Shown here: piece by piece, positions 52,152 to 61,866 of the stretch
How positions within the stretch are numbered: the stretch's first letter is position 1
How the letters are laid out: every line of letters starts with the position of its first letter
Source of the DNA: Thiogranum sp.
GTDB taxonomy: Bacteria; Pseudomonadota; Gammaproteobacteria; DSM-19610
Direction: 5' to 3'
Assembly: GCA_030148805.1 (NCBI GenBank)
Contig: JASBSS010000001.1
Coordinates: 310,001 to 374,000, forward strand
DNA length: 64,000 bases
The notes under the pieces: model-generated
What the model was told of the DNA's origin: nothing
Databases searched by the model: none
Seen by the model: the letters and a program-made list of their open reading frames with translations, nothing else
Position numbers and translations under genes: made by a program

Positions 52152-54482
52152 TTAGCGGACCAGACCGCGGTAACGCAGCAAACGCAGGGCGTTGAACACC
52201 ACCACCAGTGTCGAGCCCTCGTGAACAATGACCGCCGGGCCGATACCCGCCAGGCCGGTCAATGTTGCCGGGATCAACAGCGCCACGATACCGAGCGACA
52301 ACCATAAGTTCTGGCGAATGATGCGCCGGGCGGCGTGTGACAGACCCACGGCAAACGGCAGTTTTGACAGGTCGTCAGCCATCAGGGCGACATCCGCCGT
52401 CTCCAGCGCCACGTCGGTGCCGGCACCGCCCATGGCGATACCCACCGTGGCGCGCGCCAGCGCCGGGGCATCGTTGACACCGTCACCGATCATGGCCACC
52501 TGGCCTTCGCGCCGCAGCAGTTCATCGACCGCGGCGACCTTGTCCTCGGGCAACAAACTGGCGCGCACCTCGTCCAGGCCAACGGTCCGACCGATGGCCT
52601 GCCCCACCCGCTCGTTGTCGCCGGTGAGCATGATGGTCTTACGGATGCCCAGGCGATGCAGTTGCCCCAACATGTCGGCCACGCCCTCGCGCGGCGTATC
52701 AGCCAGGGCCAACACGCCCAGGAAACGATCGCCGGCCTGCACCACCATGGTGGTCTTACCCTCGGCCTCCAGCCGGGTGACGGTAGTGCGTACCTCGCCA
52801 GGAATCGCCGCATCGCGGAACAGCTTGAGGTTGCCGATGGCAACCGTCTCGCCGCTGAGCCGGGCGCGCACGCCCATGCCGGTCACCGACTCCAGATCGC
52901 CAGCCTCGGCCCAGCGCAGATCCCGCGCCTGCGCGGCGGCGACAATGGCCCGGGCCAGGGGATGACTGCTGCGGCTCTCCACCGCCGCGGCGGCGGCGAG
53001 CAGCGCACTCTCCTCGACCTCGAACGGCACGATGTCCGTCACCGCCGGTTCGCCGCGGGTGATGGTACCGGTCTTGTCGAAGGCGATGGCGCGCAGGGTG
53101 CCGAGGTTCTCCAGGTGCGCGCCGCCCTTGATCAGCACCCCGCCGCGCGCCGCGCGCGCCACCCCCGACAGCACTGCCGCCGGCGTAGCGATGGCCAAGG
53201 CGCAGGGTGAGGCCGCCACCAGCACCGCCATGGCACGGTAGAAGGATTCGGCGAAGGGAAAACCGAGCAGCGGCGGTATGGCAATGAGCAGGGCCGCACC
53301 GACTAGCACCACGGGCACGAAGATGCGTTCGAAGCGCTCGGTGAAACGCTGGGTCGGCGAGCGCTGGGCGCCCGCTTCGGCGACCAGCTTCACCATCCGG
53401 CTCAGGGTGCTTTCGCGGGCCAGGCGGGTAACGCGGATCTCCAGGGTCGCCTCGCCGTTGACGGTGCCGGCGAACACCGGGTCACCCATCTGTTTGTCCA
53501 CGGGCATGGACTCACCGGTAATGGGGGCCTGGTCGACGGCAGAGGCGCCGGATAGCACCTCGCCGTCGGCGGGGATGCGCTGGCCGGGCTTGACGATGAC
53601 CCGCTCGTCACGCGCCAGCGCCTCCACCGGCACTTCCACCTCACCGCCGTCGCGGCGCACGAGCGCCATTTTCGGCGCCAGCTCCGCCAGCGCCTCAATG
53701 GCGCGGCGCGCACGGCCCATAGCGGTATGTTCCAGTGCATGGCCCAGGCTGAACAGGAACAACAGCAAGGCGCCCTCGGCCCAGGCGCCGAGCGCGGCGG
53801 CACCGGCGGCGGCGACGATCATCAGCGTATCGATATCGAAGCGGCCCTGGCGCAGGCTCTGCCAGGCGTCGCGCAGCGCGAAGAAGCCGCCTGTGATATA
53901 GGCGCCGACAAACAGCACCAGGGACAGTGCGGCGGGTGCCGCGGTAAATTCCAGCAACCAGCCGGCCAGCAGCAACAGCCCGGCAGCCAGGCTCAGAATC
54001 AGTTCGCGGTGTTCGGCCCACCAACCCAGTTCGTGACCTTCTTCAATCACGCCATAACCCAGTACCCGGATACGTTCCCGCACGGCATCGATCGAGGTCT
54101 TGTCGGTATCGAACTCGAGGCGCAGCCGCTCCGCGCCGTAACTGACGCTCGCCTCGAGCACGCCGTCCATGCGTCCAAGGGCATGCTCGATCACGGTCGC
54201 GCAGGTGGCACAGTCCATGCCGTCGATGCGCAGACTTTCGTGGTGATAACGCTTGCCGATCCGGGCGCCGGCCGCCTGCACCAGGCTGCGTACCTGGCTG
54301 ACACTGAACCGCCTCGGATCGTAGTGCAGGCACAGGCGCGCGGTGTCATCCTCGCTCACCAGGTGGGCCTTTTCCAATCCTTCAGCCTCCAGTAGTTCGA
54401 TCAGGCGCCCGACACAGGCATCACGTTCGTCCGGCACCGCAGGCAAAACCAGCTCCAGATCCAAGGTCAATTTATCGCTCAT
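52152..54482 (-). CDS. P1B-type metal ATPase with SPC motif (cobalt/zinc type)
   Basis: 776 residues from the ATG at 54482 with GGAGG upstream. The N-terminal HMA domain has GMDCATC at 88-94. The membrane core has DQAPITGESMPVDKQ, the transmembrane metal motif ASPCALAIATPAAV, AFDKTGTITRGEP (phosphorylated Asp), TGDNERVGQ, and MIGDGVNDAPALARATVGIAMG. The SPC motif and the end segment VHEGSTLVVVFNALRLLRYR mark the P1B-4 group (CoaT/CzcP), which exports Co(II), Zn(II) or Cd(II). It could keep cobalt in balance with the CbtAB uptake system. A metal-efflux RND operon follows within 3-8 kb. Confidence 0.92.
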   Translation of the reverse strand: MSDKLTLDLELVLPAVPDERDACVGRLIELLEAEGLEKAHLVSEDDTARLCLHYDPRRFSVSQVRSLVQAAGARIGKRYHHESLRIDGMDCATCATVIEHALGRMDGVLEASVSYGAERLRLEFDTDKTSIDAVRERIRVLGYGVIEEGHELGWWAEHRELILSLAAGLLLLAGWLLEFTAAPAALSLVLFVGAYITGGFFALRDAWQSLRQGRFDIDTLMIVAAAGAAALGAWAEGALLLFLFSLGHALEHTAMGRARRAIEALAELAPKMALVRRDGGEVEVPVEALARDERVIVKPGQRIPADGEVLSGASAVDQAPITGESMPVDKQMGDPVFAGTVNGEATLEIRVTRLARESTLSRMVKLVAEAGAQRSPTQRFTERFERIFVPVVLVGAALLIAIPPLLGFPFAESFYRAMAVLVAASPCALAIATPAAVLSGVARAARGGVLIKGGAHLENLGTLRAIAFDKTGTITRGEPAVTDIVPFEVEESALLAAAAAVESRSSHPLARAIVAAAQARDLRWAEAGDLESVTGMGVRARLSGETVAIGNLKLFRDAAIPGEVRTTVTRLEAEGKTTMVVQAGDRFLGVLALADTPREGVADMLGQLHRLGIRKTIMLTGDNERVGQAIGRTVGLDEVRASLLPEDKVAAVDELLRREGQVAMIGDGVNDAPALARATVGIAMGGAGTDVALETADVALMADDLSKLPFAVGLSHAARRIIRQNLWLSLGIVALLIPATLTGLAGIGPAVIVHEGSTLVVVFNALRLLRYRGLVR

Positions 54483-54532
54483 GCGAACCTCCAGTGCTTT
54501 GCGCTTGTCTCTCGTCGATGCGATCAATCAGG

Positions 54533-54971
54533 TCAGGCATTGGCCAGGACGCGCTGGGAAAGATAGGCTTGCGCCTCCCGCACATCCAGCTCCCGAGTGC
54601 TGTTGCCGGCGCGCAGCAGAAACCGCGCGACTAGCCCATCCAGGTAATAGACGGGTTGCAGACTCTTCTCGATGATGACTCGGCATACCAAGCTGCCGCT
54701 TTAGCCCCGGCGCCCACTGTTCCAGCTCCTCCTTTAGTCCCGGTCCCGCCTGTTCGAACTGAGTGACGGCATCGTCGGCCAGACGTTTCCCGGCCTCGGT
54801 CATGGCCGGCGCCTCGGCCCACAGCCAGGTCAACACCGCCACGGCGACCCAGACCAGAAGTCCGAAAAAACCGAGCGCCACCGCGGCTAGCATCAGCCAA
54901 GTGCGTGTGCGGACCGTACGCAACCTTGATACGGCCCGCTCCAACAGGATAAATCTGTTCGTATCGTTCAT
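54533..54971 (-). pseudogene. Small membrane protein, frameshifted near the 3' end
   Basis: The ATG at 54971 gives TWLMLAAVALGFFGLLVWVAVAVLTWLWAEAPAMTEAGKRLADD, a helical anchor and a charged domain. Near 54687 one extra nucleotide shifts the frame; in the other frame it continues RVIIEKSLQPVYYLDGLVARFLLRAGNSTRELDVREAQAYLSQRVL and a stop at 54533. The restored product is about 146 residues. Function unknown; upstream of the ATPase gene and probably co-transcribed. It could be a sequence error. Confidence 0.7.
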
Positions 54972-55097
54972 AGGTCACGCCCAAAAAACAGCCATCGAAT
55001 CATCACGCCGACGTTCACGGAAAGAGGCTGGAAACTGCTCCGCGTCGACCATAGAGGCGCACCTTCGACTCTGTCCCGGAGTGGTTATCGAGCTTCA

Positions 55098-55505
55098 CTA
55101 GCGTATGAGTGCCGAAAATAGATCGGTCCCGGTAAGCAGCTCATACAAGACAATGGCGAGGACAACATACCAGATAACAATGGCGATAAAGGTGGCGCCG
55201 GCCGCCATGTCTTTGATGTGCTTTATCCTCACATCCTGGTTCGGCTGCACGTAATCACACAGGGACTCGATGGCGGTATTGAGCACCTCTGCTACCAGCA
55301 TCAGGCCGGTCACGGCCAGCACGAATAGAAAATGAAACAGTGTCTCGAACAGTCCGGCCAGCGCAAGAAACATCACAGATATGACCAGCTTGTAGCGTAC
55401 ACTGAAGTCCTTGAGCACCGCGCGCGTGACACCCGAGAGGGCGATGCCGATCTTGCGCACCGGATGGTAACCCATACCGGCGCGACGCGAGTCGGGCTCG
55501 CTCAT
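55098..55505 (-). CDS. dgkA: Diacylglycerol kinase (DgkA)
   Basis: 135 residues with three membrane segments. The conserved active-site region VAEVLNTAIESLCDYVQPNQDVRIKHIKDMAAGATFIA matches DgkA, including Glu, Asn and Asp residues that bind Mg-ATP and the lipid. It phosphorylates diacylglycerol left by periplasmic glucan or lipid-A modification. Its N-terminal extension (MSEPDSRRAGMGYHPVRKIG) is slightly longer than usual. Confidence 0.92.
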   Translation of the reverse strand: MSEPDSRRAGMGYHPVRKIGIALSGVTRAVLKDFSVRYKLVISVMFLALAGLFETLFHFLFVLAVTGLMLVAEVLNTAIESLCDYVQPNQDVRIKHIKDMAAGATFIAIVIWYVVLAIVLYELLTGTDLFSALIR

Positions 55506-55533
55506 ACCGATTTACCCTGTAACCGCACGGCGC

Positions 55534-55827
55534 TTACTCACCTGGCCCGAGCGCTTGTCCGCAATCGGGACAAAACTTGGCGCCGGGTGGCACCTCCGCG
55601 CCGCAAGCCGAACATTTCGCCGCCTGCAACGAAGCACCGCACTGCGCGCAGAAACGCGCGCCCGGTGCGTTACGGGTGTGGCACTTTGCGCAAACCACCC
55701 CTGGCGCTGGCGTTGCATCATAACCGTCACCGGGGTAACCCCCGTGGTGCCCGTAACGCCGCTTGCCATGATGGCCGGAATAGCCACCCCCCATCCAACT
55801 CCGAACTAGGTGCTTGAAAAATGACAT
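55534..55827 (-). CDS. Double zinc-ribbon protein
   Basis: 97 residues. A basic and His/Gly-rich N-terminal half (SGHHGKRRYGHHGGYPG) is followed by CAKC, CAQC, CSAC and CPDC pairs, making two zinc ribbons of the double-zinc-ribbon type. It is likely a structural Zn protein of unknown partner. It lies 28 nt upstream of dgkA and on the same strand. Confidence 0.8.
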   Translation of the reverse strand: MSFFKHLVRSWMGGGYSGHHGKRRYGHHGGYPGDGYDATPAPGVVCAKCHTRNAPGARFCAQCGASLQAAKCSACGAEVPPGAKFCPDCGQALGPGE

Positions 55828-55971
55828 GATTACCTCCTAATAAACTCAGACAGCTTTATTCGATATTCCGTTGAAGCGGTTCACTACCGCTAGTTGACTG
55901 CCACCAGTAGACCCGTAAATTCCATTACCATAAACAAGGTGCGCTGCTTCGCGGTCGGCGAGCGGCTCGGC

Positions 55972-56193
55972 TCAACGCTCGTCATCCGCCTCATCCTGCC
56001 ATTCTTCCTCCCTTAGCCGAGATGATGTGTCCCGTCCCTCGAGAAAGCTCGCGAGTGCCTGCTCGGCCAGGCGCCGTGTGAGGTACGGCCCGTGCGCCGA
56101 GCCTTCGCGCACTTCGAAATACCAGCCGCCGGCTACACCTTCCGGATCGTCGACATGAAACACACGTTGATCGCGAAATCGCGCTCGACTCAT
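55972..56193 (-). CDS. Small conserved protein (DUF6316-like)
   Basis: 73 residues from the ATG at 56193 (GGAGG upstream). The compact sequence FRDQRVFHVDDPEGVAGGWYFEVREGSAHGPYLTRRLAEQALASFL is typical of short proteobacterial proteins annotated DUF6316, then a charged tail. Function unknown. Confidence 0.7.
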   Translation of the reverse strand: MSRARFRDQRVFHVDDPEGVAGGWYFEVREGSAHGPYLTRRLAEQALASFLEGRDTSSRLREEEWQDEADDER

Positions 56194-56323
56194 GCGCTTG
56201 CCTCCGAACGATGCAGGCTTAGCGCCCGACGCTGCGCCCTTGCCCGGGTCTCGCGGCCCCGGCCTTGGACGTGCGCCCATCTCCCATGATGGATGTCGGC
56301 GTGGTGCTCACCGACGAATTGGC

Positions 56324-56728
56324 TCAGTGCGAATTCACCGTTGCCGCCAGCACCCGCTCCAGCCGCGCACGCACCTCACCGGCTAACTGGGTGACTGCCG
56401 GATTATCCACCAGCTCCAGCACCGCCGCCGGGTCCATGCACTCCACGTGCACTGTACCATCGTCTTCCTGCCTGACGACCACATTGCACGGTAATAGCAG
56501 GCCGATCGACGGCTCGGCGGTGAGCGCCTGGTGCGCCAGCGGCGGATTGCAGGCACCCAAAATGCGATAGGGCGGCATGTCCTCACCGAGTTTCTGTTTC
56601 AGGGTCGCCTGCACGTCGATGTCGGTGAGCACACCGAAACCTTCGTTCTTGAGCGCCGCGGTGACGACATCGATGGCGTGCTCGAAGTCCATGGGAACCG
56701 TTTTGCCAAAACCGTATTGCGTTGTCAT
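56324..56728 (-). CDS. DUF302 family protein
   Basis: 134 residues from the ATG at 56728 with AGAGGAG upstream. The family core is clear: [81 protein letters not shown]302 domains have a conserved Cys in the LGACNP loop and the LLPCNVV strand; several are linked to metal or sulfur stress. It lies between two metal-related groups. Confidence 0.92.
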   Translation of the reverse strand: MTTQYGFGKTVPMDFEHAIDVVTAALKNEGFGVLTDIDVQATLKQKLGEDMPPYRILGACNPPLAHQALTAEPSIGLLLPCNVVVRQEDDGTVHVECMDPAAVLELVDNPAVTQLAGEVRARLERVLAATVNSH

Positions 56729-56778
56729 GGATGACTCCTCTTGCAAATGGGTAGACGAAAAAAAACGGGTGACACCGG

Positions 56779-57213
56779 CTACGTACCTCCGGATTCAACG
56801 GGGCCTGTCTCGCCGGCCCCGAGCGATGCATGATGGATCACGCGCACCGTGCTTCCCGGCGGTGGCCGTTGCGCCAATGGCACGGTGAAGGCCAGTCGGC
56901 GCGAGTCACCACCGGCGGTTTGCACCGGTACCAGCATCACGTTAGTTATAGTCGTTTTCGCGTTATTTGGCACAAGCACCTCGATGTCCATATGCCCCAA
57001 GCGGTCAACGGGCCACGCCTGATGACGGATGAACTCGCCGACGACCCTGACATCCTGACCAAAGGTCCTCACATCGGACCACCAGACGTGCCCCGCGGTC
57101 GATGAGACGTTCTCAACCGCAATCTTCCCGTCGACTGTGAGACTGATAGGCTCACTTGCGCAGCCAACCAGGAACAACGCCCCCACGAAAAACGACCAAT
57201 AAAATTTTCGCAT
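56779..57213 (-). CDS. Putative lipoprotein
   Basis: 144 residues from the ATG at 57213 (AGAGG upstream). The lipoprotein signal is [15 protein letters not shown] with Cys as the acylated residue. The mature part is mainly beta strands ([42 protein letters not shown]), recalling FxLYD-like domains. Function unknown. It starts 69 nt after the RND permease gene. Confidence 0.7.
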   Translation of the reverse strand: MRKFYWSFFVGALFLVGCASEPISLTVDGKIAVENVSSTAGHVWWSDVRTFGQDVRVVGEFIRHQAWPVDRLGHMDIEVLVPNNAKTTITNVMLVPVQTAGGDSRRLAFTVPLAQRPPPGSTVRVIHHASLGAGETGPVESGGT

Positions 57214-57282
57214 ATCTGAACCTCTGTCATCGCGCCGCAGCACCTGCCTTTCAGTGGTCCGCAATGGGCAGGGCGGCGATCA

Positions 57283-60200
57283 CTATATCTCCGCCAACTT
57301 TCTACGAGAGAAAAATACATAGAGTACCGGCACCACAAACAGCGTCAGCAGGGTCGACGACACCAGGCCACCGACCACCACGGTGGCCAGCGGTTTCTGA
57401 ATTTCAGAGCCGACGCCGCTGGACAGCAGCAATGGAATCAGCCCCAGCGCCGAGGTGATCGCCGTCATCAGCACCGGCCGCAGGCGTGACAGGGCGCCCT
57501 CGAAGACACCGCTCTCGACAGACTGCCCGCCTTCGATGCGCTGGTTGATGGAACTGACCATGACCACACCATTGAGGACTGCAACACCCAGCAAGGTAAT
57601 AAAACCGATGGAACCGGGCACCGACAAATACTGGCCGGAGACAAACAAGGCGGCGATACCGCCAATCAGGGCCAGTGGCACATTCACCATGATCAGTAAT
57701 GCCTGTCCCACTGACTGGAAGGCGAGATACAGCAACAAGAAGATCAGGCCCAGTGAAACCGGCACCACAATCATCAGCCGCGCCTGGGCGCGCTGCTGGT
57801 TTTCGAACTGGCCGCCGAATACCACTGTATACCCGGCCGGCAGGTCGATTTCGTTCTGGATGCGTTGCTGCAACTCGGCCACCAGACCGCCCATGTCGCG
57901 TCCTTCCACGTTGGCCTGGATCACCACGCGCCGCTGCACATCATCACGCCGCACCTGCGGCGGCCCGGATTCAATGGCAACCCTGGCGACGTCTGATAAC
58001 TTGACCCAGGCGCCGTTGGCCGCTTCAAGGATCAGGCCGCGGATGGCCTCGACACTGTCGCGGTGCTCATCGGCCAGCCGCACATAGATGTCATAGCGCT
58101 CGTTACCCCTGATCACCTGCCCGGCGCTCACGCCACCGATGGCATCGGCCACCAGTTCCATGACCTGGGCCACGGGTATGCCGAAGCGCGCCAGCGCGGT
58201 CCGGTCCGGACGCACCACCAGCTGCGCCTCACCGGCGATCTGTTCCATGGCGACGCCGCGGGTGCCCTCGACCGTCTTGGTCAGCGCCTCGATCTCCTGC
58301 CCCTTGGCCGCCAGCACCTGCAGCTCCGGCCCGAACAGCTTGATCGCCAGTTGCGCCTTGACCCCGGACAGCAATTCGTCTACGCGCGTGGCGATGGGCT
58401 GTGAGAAAGAGAACAACAGGCCCGGGTGAATCGACAGGCGTTCCTCCATCATAGCCTGAAGCTGCTGGCGGTTATCGGCGCTGGTCCATTCGGCCACCGG
58501 CTTGAGGCCGACAAAGATCTCCACATTGGACACCGGCTCCGGATCACCGCCGATTTCCGCCCGCCCCACCCGGCTGGAGACATACAACACCTCGGGGAAG
58601 GTCATCAGTTGCTGTTCCAGTTTCTGCGCCGCCGCCAGCGAAGTCTCCAGGCTGGATGACGGCGCCAGGGTGACGCGGATATTGAGCGTTCCCTCTTCCA
58701 GTTCGGGCACGAACTCGGTGCCCAGGAACGGTACCATCAGCACAGCGCCGGTAAACAGCGCGGCGGCACTCACGGCCACAAGCGTTCTTTTACCCAGCGC
58801 CTGTTGCAGTGTCTTTCGATACAAGCGGTCCAGCGGTTTCAGTAGCGGACTGTCTTTTTGCTTGATTTCCCGCCTGAAGAGGTAGGAGGCCAGCGGTGGC
58901 ACAATTAGCAGCGCCACGACCAGCGCACCGAGCATCGCCAGCACGATGGACACGGCCATGGGCTGAAACAGCTTGCCCTCTACGCCTTGCAGGGTGAACA
59001 GGGGCGCAAACACGATGATGACAATCATCACCGCGAAGAACACCGGCCGGCCCACCTCGCGCGCGGCTTCCTTGATACGTATCCCGACCGCGTGCCGATC
59101 CTCCCGTGCATCCGCGGTCGAGTCCGGCACCGAACGGGTCAGATGGCTGAAGATGTTTTCCATCATCACCACCGAGCCATCCACTAGCATGCCGATGGCA
59201 ATCGCCAGCCCGCCCAGCGACATCAAGTTGGCCGACACGCCCCACCAGGCCATGACCATCAGCGCCAGACCGATGGCGATGGGCACCGAGATTAAGACCA
59301 GGAAGGTGGCACGCAGGTTGACCAGGAACAGCATCAATATAATGACGATGAGCACGAAGGCCTGCAGCAGAGCCGAGGTCACGGTGTTCACTGCCTTGCT
59401 GACCAGGTCGGCCTGATCGTAGAAGGCCTCGATGGTGACGCCCTCCGGCAGCGCGGTCTGGATGATCGGCAGGCGCTCGCTGATATTGTCGATGGTACTC
59501 TTGGTATTGGCGCCCATGCGTTTGAGCACGATGCCGGCCACCACTTCGCCCAGTGGTTCCGGTTCGCCATTGGCGCCACGGCGGGTCATGGTCACGGCAC
59601 CCTGGCGGATCTCCGGGCCAAAGGCCACCCGGGCCACGTCGCGCACCCGCACCGGCACGCCATCGATATCTTTCAGGGGAATATCGGCAATGTCACTCAG
59701 ACCATCTTCACCACTGCGCACCCAGCCCACACCGCGGATCACCAGTTGTTCCTCACCGCGATCCAGATACCAGCCACCGGCATTGCGATTATTGGCTTCG
59801 ACCGATTCGACCACCTCGTCCACCGTCAGCCCGTACGCCAACAGCCGTTCGGGGCTCAACTGCACCTGGTATTGCCGCACCTCACCACCGAAAGACAGCA
59901 CATCGGTGACACCAGGCACCGGCATCAATAACAGCTTGACCACCCAGTCATTGATGCTGCGCAGGGCGGTGGCATCATATTTTTGCGGGTCGTCCGCGCG
60001 CAGGATGTACTGATAGACCTGCCCTAACCCTGAGGTGTTCGGCCCCATTTCCGGGGTACCGATGCCGTCGGGAATTTGTTCCTTCGCTGCCTGCAGACGC
60101 TCGAACACCAGTTGCCGCGCGAAGTAAATGTTCGTGCCTTCCCTGAAGACCACGGTGATCACCGACAGGCCGGTCTTGGAGATGGAGCGCACTTCTTCCA

Positions 60201-60435
60201 CGTCGGGCAGCGAGTACATCACCGCCTCGATGGGGAAGGTAATCAACTGTTCGACTTCTTCCGAGGCCAGACCGCGCGCCTCGGTGTTGATCTGCACCTG
60301 CACGTTGGTCACATCCGGAAAGGCATCCAGGTTAAGCTTCGGCAGGATCAGCGCGCCGCCCACCATGGCCGCCAGCAGCGCCAGCACCACCATCAACCGG
60401 TTCTCGACCCCGAGGTCGATGAGCTTATTCAGCAT
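57283..60435 (-). CDS. Heavy-metal efflux RND permease (CzcA/CusA family)
   Basis: 1050 residues, the full RND length, with two sets of six membrane segments and two large periplasmic loops. In the fourth helix it has LGGLAIAIGMLVDGSVVMMEN. CzcA-type zinc/cobalt pumps have an Asp (LDFGIIIDGA) where this has Ala-Ile, yet the periplasmic Met ligands of CusA are also not evident, so metal choice cannot be set from motifs. Ends in FFSRRKLAEI. The adaptor gene is 11 nt upstream in the same operon. It exports cations from periplasm and cytoplasm using proton flow. Confidence 0.92.
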   Translation of the reverse strand: MLNKLIDLGVENRLMVVLALLAAMVGGALILPKLNLDAFPDVTNVQVQINTEARGLASEEVEQLITFPIEAVMYSLPDVEEVRSISKTGLSVITVVFREGTNIYFARQLVFERLQAAKEQIPDGIGTPEMGPNTSGLGQVYQYILRADDPQKYDATALRSINDWVVKLLLMPVPGVTDVLSFGGEVRQYQVQLSPERLLAYGLTVDEVVESVEANNRNAGGWYLDRGEEQLVIRGVGWVRSGEDGLSDIADIPLKDIDGVPVRVRDVARVAFGPEIRQGAVTMTRRGANGEPEPLGEVVAGIVLKRMGANTKSTIDNISERLPIIQTALPEGVTIEAFYDQADLVSKAVNTVTSALLQAFVLIVIILMLFLVNLRATFLVLISVPIAIGLALMVMAWWGVSANLMSLGGLAIAIGMLVDGSVVMMENIFSHLTRSVPDSTADAREDRHAVGIRIKEAAREVGRPVFFAVMIVIIVFAPLFTLQGVEGKLFQPMAVSIVLAMLGALVVALLIVPPLASYLFRREIKQKDSPLLKPLDRLYRKTLQQALGKRTLVAVSAAALFTGAVLMVPFLGTEFVPELEEGTLNIRVTLAPSSSLETSLAAAQKLEQQLMTFPEVLYVSSRVGRAEIGGDPEPVSNVEIFVGLKPVAEWTSADNRQQLQAMMEERLSIHPGLLFSFSQPIATRVDELLSGVKAQLAIKLFGPELQVLAAKGQEIEALTKTVEGTRGVAMEQIAGEAQLVVRPDRTALARFGIPVAQVMELVADAIGGVSAGQVIRGNERYDIYVRLADEHRDSVEAIRGLILEAANGAWVKLSDVARVAIESGPPQVRRDDVQRRVVIQANVEGRDMGGLVAELQQRIQNEIDLPAGYTVVFGGQFENQQRAQARLMIVVPVSLGLIFLLLYLAFQSVGQALLIMVNVPLALIGGIAALFVSGQYLSVPGSIGFITLLGVAVLNGVVMVSSINQRIEGGQSVESGVFEGALSRLRPVLMTAITSALGLIPLLLSSGVGSEIQKPLATVVVGGLVSSTLLTLFVVPVLYVFFSRRKLAEI

Positions 60436-60446
60436 ACCCCATCTCC

Positions 60447-61733
60447 TCAGTGGTTATGAATATCGAAACCGCTCTTGGCGATCTCGGACTGAATAAAAAA
60501 AGCGCCCTTACTGACGATGCGTTCGCCGGCTTTCAGCCCTTCGACGACGATGCGGTCACCGATGCTGCGCTGCACCTCGACTTCCTTTGGTTCGTAACGT
60601 CCGGGAGCTTCCTCGATGAACACCTGCCAGTCACCATCCGGGCTGCGCAACACGGCCGCAACCGGCACCGCGATACCAGCCTGGCTCGCGGAGCTGTCGA
60701 TTTTCACCGTGACAAATTCGCCGGGGTGCAGCTCATCAGCGGGGTTGGCGACCTGCAGGCGCACCGGCAGCGTGCGGGTGGTTTCGTGCAGCATGTGTTG
60801 TGCCTGGATCACTTCCCCTTCCAGCCAGTGCCCCTTCGCCTTGATCCGCGCCCTGGCGCCGACCCGTACATTCGCCGCATCCTCCGGCGTCAGGCGGGCG
60901 TCGATCCACAGCTGCTGCTCGTCGGTGATCACAAACAGTTCCCGGCCGGGTTCCGCCAGTTCGCCGACGATAAAGTCATCACGAATCACCGTACCGTGCT
61001 GCGGGCTGAGCAATGCCAGTTCACCCGTGGCTGCGGACGCGTCCCGGTTTCTCAACAGGGCCTTGGCCTGACCGTCTGTCATGCCGTAGGCACGCACTTT
61101 GGCAGCCGCTTGCTGTCGCGCGACCTGGGCTTCGACATAGCGGCGTTCGGACACGACTTTGCGGCCCAGTTTTTTGACGCGTTGCCATTCGCGGTCACTG
61201 ACCAACAACTCGCCCTGCGCCTGGGCAACCTCGGTACTAGACAGGGTCACCAGCACCTGACCCGGCTCCACGCTTTGGCCCAGCTGAACATGGCGTTTGA
61301 TGATTTGTGCCGCGATGCGCGGCGCGACCTTGGTGGTGCGGTAGGCGTTCAGGCCGACCTCGCCGGGCGCGACCACGACACCCGCAACTTCGCCCCGTTG
61401 GATCACAAGCGTTTCGATGCCCGCGGTCCGGATCTGCTGCGCGGTCAGTTCCGGCACACCCTCTTCATGGCCCGCTCCGCCGTGGCCATGCCCGTCTTCT
61501 TCATGTCCTTTTGCTTCGTGTTCGTGATCGCCGTCCTTGTGACCCTCTTCCTTATGGCCCTCTTCCTTATGGCCATGATCATCATTTTCATGATCACCCT
61601 CTTCGTGGCCTGCTTCATTGTGCACATGAGTGGCCTTGTCATGATCCGCTTTCTGGTGATCGTGGCCGCCGGCCGACAACGCGTTCCCCGAGGCAAAAGC
61701 GAACAATAAAATAATCAAATGCGAATAACACAT
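60447..61733 (-). CDS. RND efflux periplasmic adaptor with His-rich N-terminus (CzcB-like)
   Basis: 428 residues. After a signal peptide there is a stretch of about 75 residues packed with His, Asp and Glu (HDHQKADHDKATHVHNEAGHEEG and similar), a likely metal buffer. Then comes the HlyD/CzcB body: VAPGEVGLNAYRTTKVAPRIAAQIIKRHVQLGQSVEPGQVLVTL, an alpha-hairpin (EVAQAQGELLVSDREWQRVKKLG), and the beta-barrel. It links the RND pump to the outer-membrane channel. The N-terminal metal domain is a feature of CzcB-type adaptors. Confidence 0.92.
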   Translation of the reverse strand: MCYSHLIILLFAFASGNALSAGGHDHQKADHDKATHVHNEAGHEEGDHENDDHGHKEEGHKEEGHKDGDHEHEAKGHEEDGHGHGGAGHEEGVPELTAQQIRTAGIETLVIQRGEVAGVVVAPGEVGLNAYRTTKVAPRIAAQIIKRHVQLGQSVEPGQVLVTLSSTEVAQAQGELLVSDREWQRVKKLGRKVVSERRYVEAQVARQQAAAKVRAYGMTDGQAKALLRNRDASAATGELALLSPQHGTVIRDDFIVGELAEPGRELFVITDEQQLWIDARLTPEDAANVRVGARARIKAKGHWLEGEVIQAQHMLHETTRTLPVRLQVANPADELHPGEFVTVKIDSSASQAGIAVPVAAVLRSPDGDWQVFIEEAPGRYEPKEVEVQRSIGDRIVVEGLKAGERIVSKGAFFIQSEIAKSGFDIHNH

Positions 61734-61866
61734 GATGTGATTTCTCCAATAATTGATTCGTTATCGTTGGCTGTGGTTTACCACGCCGTTCAATGTTCGG
61801 TTGGCCCCGAGGCCGTCAACCAGGCACCCATCTGGCCACTGGCCACCAGCCAGTCTGCCCAGGCTG

